Shown: positions 44,180-53,277, counted from the stretch's first letter. The stretch is DNA of 64,000 nt from an uncultured Selenomonadales bacterium (GCA_937901445.1 CALDHY010000022.1:1-64000); one strand, 5' to 3'. Notes: generated by a model from the letters alone, not told the origin. Program-made: numbers and translations.

Positions 44180-44947
44180 TTGCTGAAAAAAATTTTAATA
44201 ATCTGCGCGACGCTTTTAATTTTTGGCAGTGCAGAGGCAGGACACCTTGAAGAAATTGCACAGCGCGGCACAATCAGAATTGGTACAACAGGCGATTATC
44301 GCCCAATGTCCTATTTAAACTCCAACGGCGAATATGAAGGCATTGACGCCGAACTTTCAAAGATTATTGCTGATTCTTTGGGCGTGCAAATTGAATATGT
44401 TCCTACGACGTGGAGTACTTTAACGGCTGACACTTTGGCGGGAAAATTTGATATTGCACTTTGTGGAATTTCAAGAAATTACGCCCGTGCAAAAGTTTTG
44501 GCAATGTCTGACGGTTACGGCGTTGGAATGTTCGGCAAAACTATTCTTTGCAGGAAAAAGGACGCCAAAAAATTTAAATCGCTTGCAGATATTGATAAGC
44601 CGAATGTTAGAGTTATGATAAATCCCGGCGGCACGAATGAAAAATTTGCTCACGCCAATTTGAAAAATGCAACGCTGATTGTTTTCAATGAAAATGCAGA
44701 AATACCTAATCAAATTGCGGCGGGCAATGCTGACATTATGATAACTGAAATTGTTGAAGCGTTGGCATACATTAGGGCGAATAAAAATTTAGCCGCGCCG
44801 CTGATTAACAAGCCTTTTACAACTCATTCTTGTGGAATTTTAATGCAGAAAGGCGACCAAGAATTTTTGAACTATATAAATTTTGTTTTGGCTGAAATTA
44901 GAGACGACGGCACTTTAGCGAAGTTGGAAAATAAATATTTGCGTTAA
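44180..44947 (+). CDS. Periplasmic solute-binding protein, ABC transporter family 3
   Basis: A 255-residue exported protein: signal peptide KKILIICATLLIFGSAEAG, then EIAQRGTIRIGTTGDYRPMS, GIDAELSKIIADSLG, FDIALCGISRNYARA, INPGGTNEKFAH and AAGNADIMITEIVEAL, the pattern of bacterial amino-acid-binding proteins. A cyclohexadienyl-dehydratase-like role is a known alternative for secreted members of this fold. No permease gene is adjacent. AAGGAGG sets TTG 44180 as start, 13 bases after the ftsY stop. Confidence 0.83.
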   Translation: MLKKILIICATLLIFGSAEAGHLEEIAQRGTIRIGTTGDYRPMSYLNSNGEYEGIDAELSKIIADSLGVQIEYVPTTWSTLTADTLAGKFDIALCGISRNYARAKVLAMSDGYGVGMFGKTILCRKKDAKKFKSLADIDKPNVRVMINPGGTNEKFAHANLKNATLIVFNENAEIPNQIAAGNADIMITEIVEALAYIRANKNLAAPLINKPFTTHSCGILMQKGDQEFLNYINFVLAEIRDDGTLAKLENKYLR

Positions 44948-44964
44948 AATTTTTGACACTAAAA

Positions 44965-45071
44965 AACCGCCTTTATAGTGGGGTAGTGGGGTAGTGTTGT
45001 AGTGGGGTAGTAAAAAACTATCACACCACCGCACTATCCAACTATCAAACTATTGGAGCGGTTCTTTTTTT
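44965..45071 (+). terminator. Long terminator whose loop is a type B inverted array (copy 3)
   Basis: AACCGC (44965-44970) pairs with GCGGTT (45058-45063), followed by CTTTTTTT. Between them lies a type B array: left arm of TAGTGGGG-like units (from 44976), loop GTAGTAAAAAACTAT, right arm of CACTATCC-like units (to 45052). About 36 positions of the arms line up with only a few mismatches, so the hairpin is very long. Confidence 0.85.
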
Positions 45072-45083
45072 GCCTAAAAGCTA

Positions 45084-45120
45084 TTCCCTAGCCCTTAGCC
45101 CCTAATCCTTAATCCCTAAT
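45084..45120. repeat. Type A array (7-nt unit), copy 5
   Basis: TCCCTAG, CCCTTAG, CCCCTAA, TCCTTAA, TCCCTAA, directly after the pckA stop codon on the minus strand. It lies only 13 bases from the type B terminator. Confidence 0.8.
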
Positions 45121-46736
45121 TAAAGTTGCGGACCTGCAGGAACAAGAGCTTTTCCGGCTTCGTTGTATTCATATTTGTGGAAGTTTTTAATAAAACGCGC
45201 TGCAAGGTCGTTAGCTTTTTTATCCCATTCAGTTTTATCAGCGTATGTATCACGAGGATCCAGAATATTTGTAGCAACGCCTTCAAGTTCGGTAGGAATT
45301 TCAAAGTTGAAAATTGGCAATTTCTTTGTAGGAGCGGTTTTAATTGCGCCGCCCAAAATTGCGTCGATAATTCCGCGCGTATCTTTAATTGAAATGCGTT
45401 TGCCTGTGCCGTTCCAGCCGGTATTGACGAGGTAAGCTTTTGCGCCGGATTTTTCCATACGTTTTACCAATTCTTCAGCGTATTTTGTAGGATGCAATTC
45501 AAGGAACGCTTGACCGAAGCACGCGCTAAAAGTAGGAGTAGGTTCAGTAATTCCGCGTTCAGTACCTGCCAATTTCGCAGTAAAGCCGCTAAGGAAATAA
45601 TATTTCGTCTGTTCAGGAGTCAAAATTGAAACGGGCGGCAAAACGCCGAATGCATCTGCGCTAAGGAAGATAACAGATTGAGCCGCCGGACCGTGACTGT
45701 CGGGGCGAACGATTTTTTTAATGTGGTAAATAGGATAACTTACGCGGGTATTTTCTGTAACGCTTTTATCTGAAAAATCAATTTTGCCGTCTTTGTCAAC
45801 GGTAACATTTTCCAAAAGTGCGTCGCGGCTGATTGCGCCGTAAATATCCGGCTCGGCAACGGGATCAAGATTGATAACTTTAGCGTAGCAACCGCCTTCA
45901 AAATTGAAAACGCCTGCATCGTCCCAGCCGTGCTCGTCGTCGCCAATAAGCAAACGTTTTGGATCTGTTGAAAGGGTAGTTTTGCCCGTGCCGGAAAGTC
46001 CGAAGAAAATAGCGGTGTTTTCGTGATTCATATCGGTATTGGCGGAGCAGTGCATAGCGGCAATACCTTTAAGCGGCAGGAAGTAGTTCATCATGCTGAA
46101 CATACCTTTTTTCATTTCGCCGCCGTACCAAGTGTTAATGATAACTTGTTCTTTGCTTGTAACGTTGAAAACAACAGCGGTTGTGGAATTTAAGCCGAGT
46201 TCTTTCCAATTTTCGACTTTAGCCTTTGACGCGTTGTAAACTACGAAATCCGGCTCTTGATCAAATTCTTCTTGAGTTTTGGGGCGAATGAACATATTGG
46301 TAACAAAGTGCGCCTGCCATGCAACTTCCATGATGAAACGAATTTTCATGCGGGTATCTTTGTGAGTGCCGCAGAATCCGTCAACAACGTAAAGTTTTTT
46401 GTTTGAAAGTTCCTTAATCGCGAGGTCCTTTAAAACTTTCCAACTTTCGACGGAGCATTTTTTGTTGTCGTTTTTGTATTCGTCGGAAGTCCACCAAATT
46501 TCGCCGGGCGCGCCTTCTTTTGTAGTTTCATCGTAAACAATGAATTTATCTTTAGGAGAGCGTCCTGTAAATTCGCCAGTCATAACGTTAATTGCGCCGA
46601 GTTCGGTTTCCTGTCCAACGTCGAATCCTTCAAGTCCGGGTTTAGTTTCTTCGTTGAAAAGCACTTCGTAAGTTGGGTTGTAAAGTACTTCGGTTGTGCC
46701 GGTAATTCCATATTTTGTCAAATCCATCATAGGCAT
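45120..46736 (-). CDS. pckA: Phosphoenolpyruvate carboxykinase (ATP)
   Basis: A 538-residue enzyme: [12 protein letters not shown], the kinase loop [16 protein letters not shown] followed by [42 protein letters not shown]-type segment (here [11 protein letters not shown]) and [13 protein letters not shown]. It interconverts oxaloacetate and PEP with ATP/ADP. In fermenters of this type it may run in the carboxylating direction. GGAGG fits the ATG at 46736 (start [10 protein letters not shown]). No promoter element was pinned down. Confidence 0.96.
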   Translation of the reverse strand: MPMMDLTKYGITGTTEVLYNPTYEVLFNEETKPGLEGFDVGQETELGAINVMTGEFTGRSPKDKFIVYDETTKEGAPGEIWWTSDEYKNDNKKCSVESWKVLKDLAIKELSNKKLYVVDGFCGTHKDTRMKIRFIMEVAWQAHFVTNMFIRPKTQEEFDQEPDFVVYNASKAKVENWKELGLNSTTAVVFNVTSKEQVIINTWYGGEMKKGMFSMMNYFLPLKGIAAMHCSANTDMNHENTAIFFGLSGTGKTTLSTDPKRLLIGDDEHGWDDAGVFNFEGGCYAKVINLDPVAEPDIYGAISRDALLENVTVDKDGKIDFSDKSVTENTRVSYPIYHIKKIVRPDSHGPAAQSVIFLSADAFGVLPPVSILTPEQTKYYFLSGFTAKLAGTERGITEPTPTFSACFGQAFLELHPTKYAEELVKRMEKSGAKAYLVNTGWNGTGKRISIKDTRGIIDAILGGAIKTAPTKKLPIFNFEIPTELEGVATNILDPRDTYADKTEWDKKANDLAARFIKNFHKYEYNEAGKALVPAGPQL

Positions 46737-46754
46737 TATATCTACCTCCAAAAT

Positions 46755-48746
46755 TTATTTAGAGGAATAATATATTATTTCGGCGTTGTTGTCAATTTTA
46801 TTATCTGAATCCTGCGCGAGGGCGTTGTTTGAAGTACCAAAAGAAATTTCGCCAACAGAATCAATATCAAGCAGTGAATCAATATTTGTATCGTCAATAA
46901 AATTATTATCCTCAAAAATTTCAGCAGTTTTGGCAGAAACATTGGAATTGTCCCATTCGCAAATAAAAGCATTGCCGCCTCTATTAGTACTTCCGCCGAA
47001 ATTGCCGTCATTCCATTTGCCGGTAGTAAATTTCCAATAAAACATTCCGTAATCTTCATTTCTGCCTTCGTTATTAGGTTCGCCGCTCGCCCAATTTGTA
47101 TAAGTTAAAGTATCACCATTTACCCATTTCCAAGTGCCTTCTTTTTCTGCGTCAGATAAACCAAAGTACGCACTGGTATAACCTTGAGAGTTCATATAAG
47201 TAAACAACGCTGAATTTTCTGCTGCGTCATTTATAACTGCCAAATGCCCGCCCAAATTTTCACAAAAAGTTTTGGCGTCATTCCACGTCATACCGTCTTG
47301 ATAAATTTTGTAGTAATGTCCGTTGTAATATGTAGCGTCGTCAGGAATATTTGCAATAGTTCCCGACTCCGTTAAATTTCCATTGAGATATTTTTCAAAT
47401 TTACCGTTGCTGTATTCGATTGTAATTTCTGTGCCCTTAGCTTTTTGAAGTTTGATACTGCCCGTGCCAATTTTGAAAGTAGCATCGTTATTTTTCATTG
47501 AACTGCTAACAGAATTTGCGCCGTCAATGTAAATTTTATCGCCCGCCGCGTAGTCCGTAATAACATCTGCGCCGTCGCCGTTTGTGTAGTAAAAAACGTC
47601 ATTACCCGCGCCGCCGGTCAATATATCGTTACCTAATCCGCCGTTCAAAGTATCGTTGCCTGAATCTCCAAAAAGTTTATCGTTGCCGTTGTTGCCACAA
47701 ATAGAATCGTTGCCTACGCCACCATAAATTGTATCTTTGCCGTTGCCGCCATAAATGACATTTGAATTTGAATTGCCGGTAATTTTAATTGCTGCGTGGC
47801 TTGAGGCGTCAATCGTTACAATTCCGGCATTTGGATAATCAGTTTCTTCAATCGTATTTTTATAAAAAATTGGAACAATCACTTTGCCTTTAGTTTCGTT
47901 ATTGAGATTAAGTGAATAGACATCTGAAAGAGAAGTTTCAGTTAATCCCAAGCTTAATTCAAGAGCGTTGCAAGCCTTCAAAAAATCTTTAGCCTTTGAA
48001 TCAAAAGTGAAGTTACCGGCATTTTTTAAGGCGGTATATTTTTTGCTAAGATTTTCAAACGCTTTAATTTGATTGGCAAGTTCCTTATCTTTTGGCGCAA
48101 GTTTTTTCACGTAATTTAAAAATTCAGATTTAGTTGCTTTTTTAATAATTTTGTTGCTGAAAACTTCAGAAATCATTGTAGTTCCAATACCGTAAATAGC
48201 CTTGAAAACTTTTACAGAATCTGACAATAAAGCAGTTCTAAATTCTTTCCAGACGTCTTTGTTAAATTGACTTAAAGCGTCAAAATATCCCTGCAAAGTT
48301 TTTTCACTGAAATTTTTCCAAGTCAAAGTTGCAGTGTAATTTCCCCAAGTAACTTCGGCTGAAACATTGCCGACGCCTTCCATAATCCAATCAATGGGAT
48401 TAAAAGTAACAGTATAGCCACTTTTTTTTATGGGTTTAATAGTTTGAAGAGCATTTACAATTTGATTATAGATTTGTACCGCCCAGCCGTCTTTTTTGTA
48501 TTCTGTGATTGAAGTTGCATCGATTTTGGCGGCGATATTTTTTGCAAAGTCATTAAAAGCATCTTCCGGCAATGATACGCCTGTAACTTTTTTACCGCCG
48601 TTTGTAATATCACTGACAGTAATTTGAGTTTTCAATTTTTCAAGTGAAACATCTTTAGCGTTTAATTTTTCGCCGATTACCTCTGCAATATCAAGCACGG
48701 CTTTTTCGGCGTTGCTGATTAAATCTGATTTTGAATCTGCAGCCAT
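46755..48746 (-). CDS. RTX-repeat protein with a C-type lectin domain
   Basis: A 663-residue protein without an N-terminal signal peptide. Residues 1-310 are helical with no recognised family. About 322-395 are RTX calcium nonapeptides (VIYGGNGKDTIYGG, GNDSICGNNGNDKLFGDSG, LTGGAGNDVF), then DGADVITDYAAGDKIYI. About 475-602 form a C-type lectin domain: YYKIYQDGMTWNDAKTFCEN, GGHLAVINDAAEN, WASGEPNN with the EPN mannose-type motif, and KWND...FICEWD. RTX proteins leave by type I secretion, with a C-terminal signal. The nearby adaptor and TolC-type genes are possible but unproven export partners. Calcium would organise both the repeats and the sugar site. Confidence 0.85.
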   Translation of the reverse strand: MAADSKSDLISNAEKAVLDIAEVIGEKLNAKDVSLEKLKTQITVSDITNGGKKVTGVSLPEDAFNDFAKNIAAKIDATSITEYKKDGWAVQIYNQIVNALQTIKPIKKSGYTVTFNPIDWIMEGVGNVSAEVTWGNYTATLTWKNFSEKTLQGYFDALSQFNKDVWKEFRTALLSDSVKVFKAIYGIGTTMISEVFSNKIIKKATKSEFLNYVKKLAPKDKELANQIKAFENLSKKYTALKNAGNFTFDSKAKDFLKACNALELSLGLTETSLSDVYSLNLNNETKGKVIVPIFYKNTIEETDYPNAGIVTIDASSHAAIKITGNSNSNVIYGGNGKDTIYGGVGNDSICGNNGNDKLFGDSGNDTLNGGLGNDILTGGAGNDVFYYTNGDGADVITDYAAGDKIYIDGANSVSSSMKNNDATFKIGTGSIKLQKAKGTEITIEYSNGKFEKYLNGNLTESGTIANIPDDATYYNGHYYKIYQDGMTWNDAKTFCENLGGHLAVINDAAENSALFTYMNSQGYTSAYFGLSDAEKEGTWKWVNGDTLTYTNWASGEPNNEGRNEDYGMFYWKFTTGKWNDGNFGGSTNRGGNAFICEWDNSNVSAKTAEIFEDNNFIDDTNIDSLLDIDSVGEISFGTSNNALAQDSDNKIDNNAEIIYYSSK

Positions 48747-48790
48747 AAAAAATCACTCCTTACAAAAAATCCATATACCTATACATAATA

Positions 48791-48821
48791 ATTATACCCC
48801 TCCTCGATTTAGAATTGTCAA
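48791..48821 (-). promoter_or_regulatory. Promoter of the RTX-lectin gene
   Basis: Minus-strand TTGACA (48816-48821) and TATAAT (48791-48796), both perfect, but with a 19-base spacer containing GAGGAGGGG. The long spacing may need an activator or give weak basal activity. Confidence 0.6.
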
Positions 48822-48867
48822 GGTATACTTCCAATTTTTAATCAAATTTTAACAAATAAAAAAAATA

Positions 48868-48918
48868 AGACTAAGGAAAAAATCCCCTAGCCTTTAGCCC
48901 TTAATCTTTAGCCTTTAA
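48868..48918. repeat. Type A array (7-nt unit), copy 6
   Basis: A short left arm AGACTAAGG, loop AAAAAAT, then CCCCTAG, CCTTTAG, CCCTTAA, TCTTTAG, CCTTTAA. It supplies the stop of the adaptor gene. Confidence 0.75.
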
Positions 48919-50057
48919 AATGGTGGAGGTCCGCCCATACCGCCGCGACGATTATTGCCGCCGCCGGTGCCTGAATTGGTTTTCTTTTCTGCCGCTTGAT
49001 AACTTACAGAAATTTCATCGCCGGCGTTAAGTTTATCGGTTGTAACTTCAACGTATTCTTCACCGTACATTCCAATAGTAAGATAAACTTTTTCGGCGGT
49101 AGGCTTGCCGCGTTCATCCTTAGTAATTTTTTCGACGTAGGAGCCTTGCCCGTCCGTTTTAATTGCGCTTATTGGAACGCAAAGGGCGTTTGTCGATTGT
49201 CCGACAATAATATCAAGGCGCGCAGTCATTGCGGGCAGTAACAAATTTTTTGGGTCGGGCGCGTGGAAAGTCACATAGTAATAAATTACAGAATTTGAAC
49301 TGCTTGAACTGGAACTGCTTGAGCTTGAATCCCAAGAATTGTTTGTATCAGTTTGAGAAATTTTTGTAACGGTTGCAGAAAATCTTTCATCGGGGTAAGC
49401 GTCAACGGTAAAATGAGCGCGTTCACCAACTCGAATGCTGCCAATGTCAGTTTCGTCAACTTTCGCCTTAACAAGTTTTTCGCTTAAATCTGCAATTCTC
49501 AAAATTACTGTAGGGTTGCTGTTGCCTTGAACTGCCATAGTACCGGCGGAAATTGGCTCGCCTACAACAATTCCATCCATTGGCGCGGTTATAACAGTTT
49601 CATTGACGTTTGATTCTGCTTTTTCAAGTTCAGATTTTGCGCGGTCGTAATTGTACTGCGCGTCTTCAAGTTCTTCTTTTGATTTTGCGCCAATATTATA
49701 AAGGCGTTTGACGCGCGCCAATTTTTGTTCATAATTTGTCAAAGTGAATTGTGCTTGGTCGCGGGTTGCCTCGTAGTCTTGCCCGTCCAGAATTGCCACG
49801 ACTTGCCCCGCTGTAACCTGTTGATTTTCTTCAACAAGAATTTCTTTGACTCGTGCAGTAATTTTACTGGAAACTTCGACGCTGTTTTTCGGTTGAATTG
49901 TGCCGGTTGCGGAAACGGTTTTTGTTAAATCCATTCGTACAACTTTTTCGGTTTCGTAAGCCGGCGTTGCTTCTTCCTCAAGTTTATCTGAATAAAATTT
50001 GTAACCGACTGCCGCGCTTATCAAGAATAAAACGACAATTAAAATTTTCCATTTCAA
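48915..50057 (-). CDS. Efflux periplasmic adaptor (HlyD/MacA-like membrane fusion protein)
   Basis: A 380-residue adaptor: an N-terminal membrane anchor (ILIVVLFLISAAVGYKFYSD), lipoyl-like and hairpin parts (VSATGTIQPKNSVEVSSKIT, VEENQQVTAGQVVAILDG, RVKRLYNIGAKSKEELEDAQ), then a beta-barrel and C-terminal part ending in a Gly/Pro/Arg-rich tail. A run of 11 serines (about residue 250) interrupts the barrel region. It precedes a TolC-like gene in function though upstream genes are transcribed first: order on the minus strand is TolC-like, adaptor, RTX. No ABC or RND pump gene is in this cluster. TTG 50057 preferred over a GTG inside the ribosome site. Confidence 0.85.
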   Translation of the reverse strand: MKWKILIVVLFLISAAVGYKFYSDKLEEEATPAYETEKVVRMDLTKTVSATGTIQPKNSVEVSSKITARVKEILVEENQQVTAGQVVAILDGQDYEATRDQAQFTLTNYEQKLARVKRLYNIGAKSKEELEDAQYNYDRAKSELEKAESNVNETVITAPMDGIVVGEPISAGTMAVQGNSNPTVILRIADLSEKLVKAKVDETDIGSIRVGERAHFTVDAYPDERFSATVTKISQTDTNNSWDSSSSSSSSSSSNSVIYYYVTFHAPDPKNLLLPAMTARLDIIVGQSTNALCVPISAIKTDGQGSYVEKITKDERGKPTAEKVYLTIGMYGEEYVEVTTDKLNAGDEISVSYQAAEKKTNSGTGGGNNRRGGMGGPPPF

Positions 50058-50074
50058 AAATAACACCGCCTTTT

Positions 50075-50173
50075 GTAGTGTGATAGTGTGATAGTGGGGT
50101 AGTGTGATAGTGTGATAGTGGGGTAGTGTGATAGTAACTTAGTGGGGTAGTGTGATAGTAACTGCAACACTAA
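50075..50173. repeat. Type B array (8-nt unit), copy 4
   Basis: About eleven units of TAGTGTGA, TAGTGGGG and similar in one orientation, with TAGTAACT interruptions and only a very short opposed arm (AACACTAAG). It lies between the TolC-like and adaptor genes and includes the TolC-like stop codon. Confidence 0.85.
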
Positions 50174-51420
50174 GATTGAAGAGCCGCTAAAGTATCGCCG
50201 ACGGCGTGCGATAAAGCAAATTTGTAACGCGCCACGTCATAAGTTGCGCTTACGTGATTTTTTCTAGCCGTTGCAAGTGAAACTTCAGCATCCAAAACGT
50301 CAAGTAAAATCCCTTCGCCTGCGCGGTAACGTTCAACTGCAATGTAGCGTTCTTCCTCTGCAAGTTCGACGGCTTTTTTAGTTGTACGAAGGCGCGTCAA
50401 GGCAATTCTCAAATTTTTGTAAGCAGTTATAACTTCTTCTTGCACAGAATTTAAATCACTTTGCATTTTGAGTTCAAGTTGTTGCATTTCAATTTCAGCT
50501 TTTTGAATTTCACTTTTGGTAATTTTGCCGTCAAAAATATTCCAGCTTGCCGAAAGACCGGCGGAGGCGTCGGGCGTGGCGTGCCAATCTGAATTACTTG
50601 CACCGAGTCCCGCTCCAATTTCCGCCGAAATAGTCGGGCGTTTACCGGCGCGGGCAACTTCAAGCGCGTATTCGCCCTGATCTATTCTTAAATTATCGGC
50701 GATTAAATCTGCGCGATTTACGGCGGCTTTATCAAGGTAAATTTGAAGGTCGCCGAGTTCCATTGAAGTTGCAACGTGTTCAACAGTCAAATTTGTAAGT
50801 GAATCAATCGCCATTAAAGTTGCCAAATTCGTTAAAGAAACTTCGTAAGCGGCGTGCGATTTTGCCGTGTCTTGTTGAGCGTTGGCAGTTTCGACTTGTG
50901 CGCGCAGTAAATCAATTTTTGCCTTAGCTCCGGCGTCATATTGTGCGGCAATATTTTTTTCGTGATCTGCAAGATTTTCTTCAGTTTGCAAATAAACGCG
51001 CGTATTTTCCAAATTTTCCAGCGCGTCAATATAAGCCATTGCCACATTATAAATCAAATCTTCCTGCGCTTGCAAATATTCCAATTTTGAAATGTCAATT
51101 CCAATTTTGGCAGATTCAATTTGAGATTCAAGCCTTTTGCCGGAATAAATTGGAATGGAGGCGCGCAGCCTTGCAGAAAGACTTTCGCCGGTATCGTTGC
51201 CTTCAGTTTTTGACGCGCTTGCACTGCCGCTCGCCGTAACTGAAAAGCCTTTATTGCCCTGCGCGATTGTTAAATTTTTTTCGGCAAGTTCGATTGAACG
51301 ACCTGTATTTTGCAAGCCGGGATTATTTTCAAGTGCGATTTTTGCCGCTTCTTCCAAAGTTACGGCGTCTGCTGTAACGGGCAACGCAAAAATAAGCAGT
51401 GCCGTCAGAAATTTTTTCAT
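50170..51420 (-). CDS. TolC-family outer-membrane efflux channel
   Basis: A 416-residue protein with signal peptide MKKFLTALLIFALPVTADA and the double outer-membrane-efflux repeat: LEEAAKIALENNPGLQNTGR, AYIDALENLENTRVYLQTEE, AQYDAGAKAKIDLLRAQVE in the first half and AYKNLRIALTRLRTTKKAVE, ERYRAGEGILLDVLDAEVSL in the second. It forms a trimeric channel across the outer membrane. GAGGTG sets the ATG at 51420. Together with the adaptor it implies tripartite efflux or type I export. Confidence 0.88.
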   Translation of the reverse strand: MKKFLTALLIFALPVTADAVTLEEAAKIALENNPGLQNTGRSIELAEKNLTIAQGNKGFSVTASGSASASKTEGNDTGESLSARLRASIPIYSGKRLESQIESAKIGIDISKLEYLQAQEDLIYNVAMAYIDALENLENTRVYLQTEENLADHEKNIAAQYDAGAKAKIDLLRAQVETANAQQDTAKSHAAYEVSLTNLATLMAIDSLTNLTVEHVATSMELGDLQIYLDKAAVNRADLIADNLRIDQGEYALEVARAGKRPTISAEIGAGLGASNSDWHATPDASAGLSASWNIFDGKITKSEIQKAEIEMQQLELKMQSDLNSVQEEVITAYKNLRIALTRLRTTKKAVELAEEERYIAVERYRAGEGILLDVLDAEVSLATARKNHVSATYDVARYKFALSHAVGDTLAALQS

Positions 51421-51436
51421 AGCGTTCACCTCTTTT

Positions 51437-51530
51437 TAAGGGCTAAGGGCTAAAGACTAAGGAATTTTTCACTAGACCTTAATCCTTAACCCTTAATCCT
51501 TAATCCTTAATCCTTAACCCTATATCCCTT
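51437..51530. repeat. Type A inverted array (7-nt unit), copy 7
   Basis: Left arm TTAAGGGCTAAGGGCTAAAG and ACTAAGG, loop AATTTTTCAC, right arm of about eight TTAATCC/TTAACCC units. The right arm extends into the 3-prime end of sbcD and encodes its last residues. Confidence 0.85.
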
Positions 51531-52630
51531 AAAAAATTTTCCATTGTGGAGCGATATTCGCCTTGCAATTTTTCGCCGGTTTCATGTTCAAAGAAATCTG
51601 CAAATTGTTCAAGTACTGAAATATCCTCGCGCAGTTCCAACGCGCCGGAAGTTTCAAGCTCCCTTTCAATGGCTGTAAATTTTATACTCAAAATATTTGG
51701 GAAGGCGTCATTTCTAAGTTTTTCCATTGCGTTAAGGACGTGGTTTTTGTCAGTTAAATTGGCGTGAATATAATCTTCAGTGCGCGGCGATTTTCGCAAT
51801 TCTTCAATCGTGCCTTCAACAACTCTAACATCACGGCGCGGAATTAAATTTATATGTTGGTAGGAAGTTTCGCCGCCGCCAATTTCAACAAGCGTAACGC
51901 CTTTATCGTAATTTGCCTCGTCAAAAGAATATTTTAGTAATGAGCCGCTGTATCTTACAATGTAATCGTTTTTTTTCATCGTTTGCGGTTTGTGCAAGTG
52001 TCCAAGTGCGGTGTAGTTGTAAGCTGAAAAATTCGCCGCGCTGACATTTTCAACCGCGCCTACAAATTTTCGTTCGGATTCAGAAACTGCGCCGCCCGTT
52101 ACAAACAAATGAGCAACTGCAACACTGCGTTTACCGGCGGGAACATTTTTGCGCGCTTCAGAAATATAAAACTTGTTGGCGGCGTCCGCGTCAATTTTTT
52201 CTGCTGAAATTTTATCTTGCATTTCCACCGGCTCAAAAAACGGTATAAGCGAAAAATAAATCTCCCCAAAATTATCATTCAGAATAACGGTTTTTGGATT
52301 TTCATTCGGCAAAGTCTCAATGAAAAAATTTGAACGTTCAAAAAGCCTGCTGCCGAAATTCAGACGCGCCGCGCTGTCGTGGTTGCCGCTTATACAAAGT
52401 ACGGGAATTTTGCGCTCAATAATTTTAAAAATAATTTCGTCAAATAAATTTACCGCATCAACCGGCGGTATACTCCTATCGTAAACGTCGCCCGCAATTA
52501 TAACCGCGTCGGGCTTTTCGGCGTCAACAACTTTCAAAAATTCCTTCAAAATATAATCTTGGTCGTCAATAAGCGATTGATTTTTTAAACTCTTGCCCAA
52601 GTGCCAATCCGCCGTATGAATTATTTTCAA
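51500..52630 (-). CDS. sbcD: Exonuclease SbcCD subunit D
   Basis: A 376-residue Mre11-type nuclease: IIHTADWHLGKSLKNQSLID, IIAGDVYDRSIPP, LCISGNHDSAARLNF, and the later AVAHLFVTGG and ALGHLHKPQ give the phosphoesterase metal ligands. Its usual partner SbcC is not next to it in this window (upstream is a divergent lrp gene). The last residues GLRIKD and stop are encoded by type A repeat units. Start TTG behind GAAAGGGG. Confidence 0.92.
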   Translation of the reverse strand: MKIIHTADWHLGKSLKNQSLIDDQDYILKEFLKVVDAEKPDAVIIAGDVYDRSIPPVDAVNLFDEIIFKIIERKIPVLCISGNHDSAARLNFGSRLFERSNFFIETLPNENPKTVILNDNFGEIYFSLIPFFEPVEMQDKISAEKIDADAANKFYISEARKNVPAGKRSVAVAHLFVTGGAVSESERKFVGAVENVSAANFSAYNYTALGHLHKPQTMKKNDYIVRYSGSLLKYSFDEANYDKGVTLVEIGGGETSYQHINLIPRRDVRVVEGTIEELRKSPRTEDYIHANLTDKNHVLNAMEKLRNDAFPNILSIKFTAIERELETSGALELREDISVLEQFADFFEHETGEKLQGEYRSTMENFLRDIGLRIKD

Positions 52631-52797
52631 CTGAATCGCCCCTTTCTGTCGATTCTAAATATATGTTTCATGTTTTTCATTTTTTATTCATTTTAACACG
52701 TTGCATAAGAATTAGCAATTAAAGCCGTTCGACTTTTGAAAATTTTTATGATATACTGCAAAAAAATTTTTATTTTTATTTTGAATGGAGATTTTTT

Positions 52798-53277
52798 ATG
52801 AGAGAATTACTTGAAGTGCTTGAAAAAAATTCAAGAGTTTCAGTTGGCGAATTGGCGTCAATGTTGCAAAAATCCGAATACGAAATTGAAAAAGAAATTT
52901 CCCGCCTTGAACGCGAAAAAATAATTTTGTCTTACGGCGCGTTGATAAATTGGGAGCGTTACGGCGATGATACAGTTACAGCGGTTATCGAAATTAATTT
53001 AACGCCGCAACGTGAAGTTGGATTCGACGCAATAGCCGAAAGAATTTACCGTTTTGACGAAGTGCGCACGGTTTACCTTATGAGCGGCAACTTTGATTTA
53101 CTCGTTATCATTGAGGGAAAATCTTTGAAAGACGTTGCAAATTTTGTAGCTACAAGACTTTCGACGATTGAAGGCGTAACTCAAACGCGCAGTCATTTTA
53201 TGTTGAAGGCTTACAAGAAAGACGGCGTAATTATCAACGATGAAGAAAAAGACAGAAGGCTGGTGGTTTCGCCGTGA
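52798..53277 (+). CDS. Lrp/AsnC-family transcriptional regulator
   Basis: A 159-residue protein: N-terminal winged helix (LLEVLEKNSRVSVGELASML, RLEREKIILSYGALIN) and C-terminal RAM ligand domain (VRTVYLMSGNFDLLVIIEGK, MLKAYKKDGV). It overlaps the aminotransferase by four bases (GTGA), so the pair is one operon and the regulator likely responds to the amino acid processed by the enzyme. Confidence 0.9.
   Translation: MRELLEVLEKNSRVSVGELASMLQKSEYEIEKEISRLEREKIILSYGALINWERYGDDTVTAVIEINLTPQREVGFDAIAERIYRFDEVRTVYLMSGNFDLLVIIEGKSLKDVANFVATRLSTIEGVTQTRSHFMLKAYKKDGVIINDEEKDRRLVVSP

Noticed and set aside
45084..45120. Telomere-like repeat (CCCTAA)
   Set aside because: Copies are degenerate, internal, in both orientations and at several loci; there is no sign of a chromosome end.
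48915..51420. Complete type I secretion system for the RTX protein
   Set aside because: Adaptor and TolC-like genes are present, but no ABC exporter is adjacent and the adaptor looks more MacA/RND-like; only a possible link can be stated.
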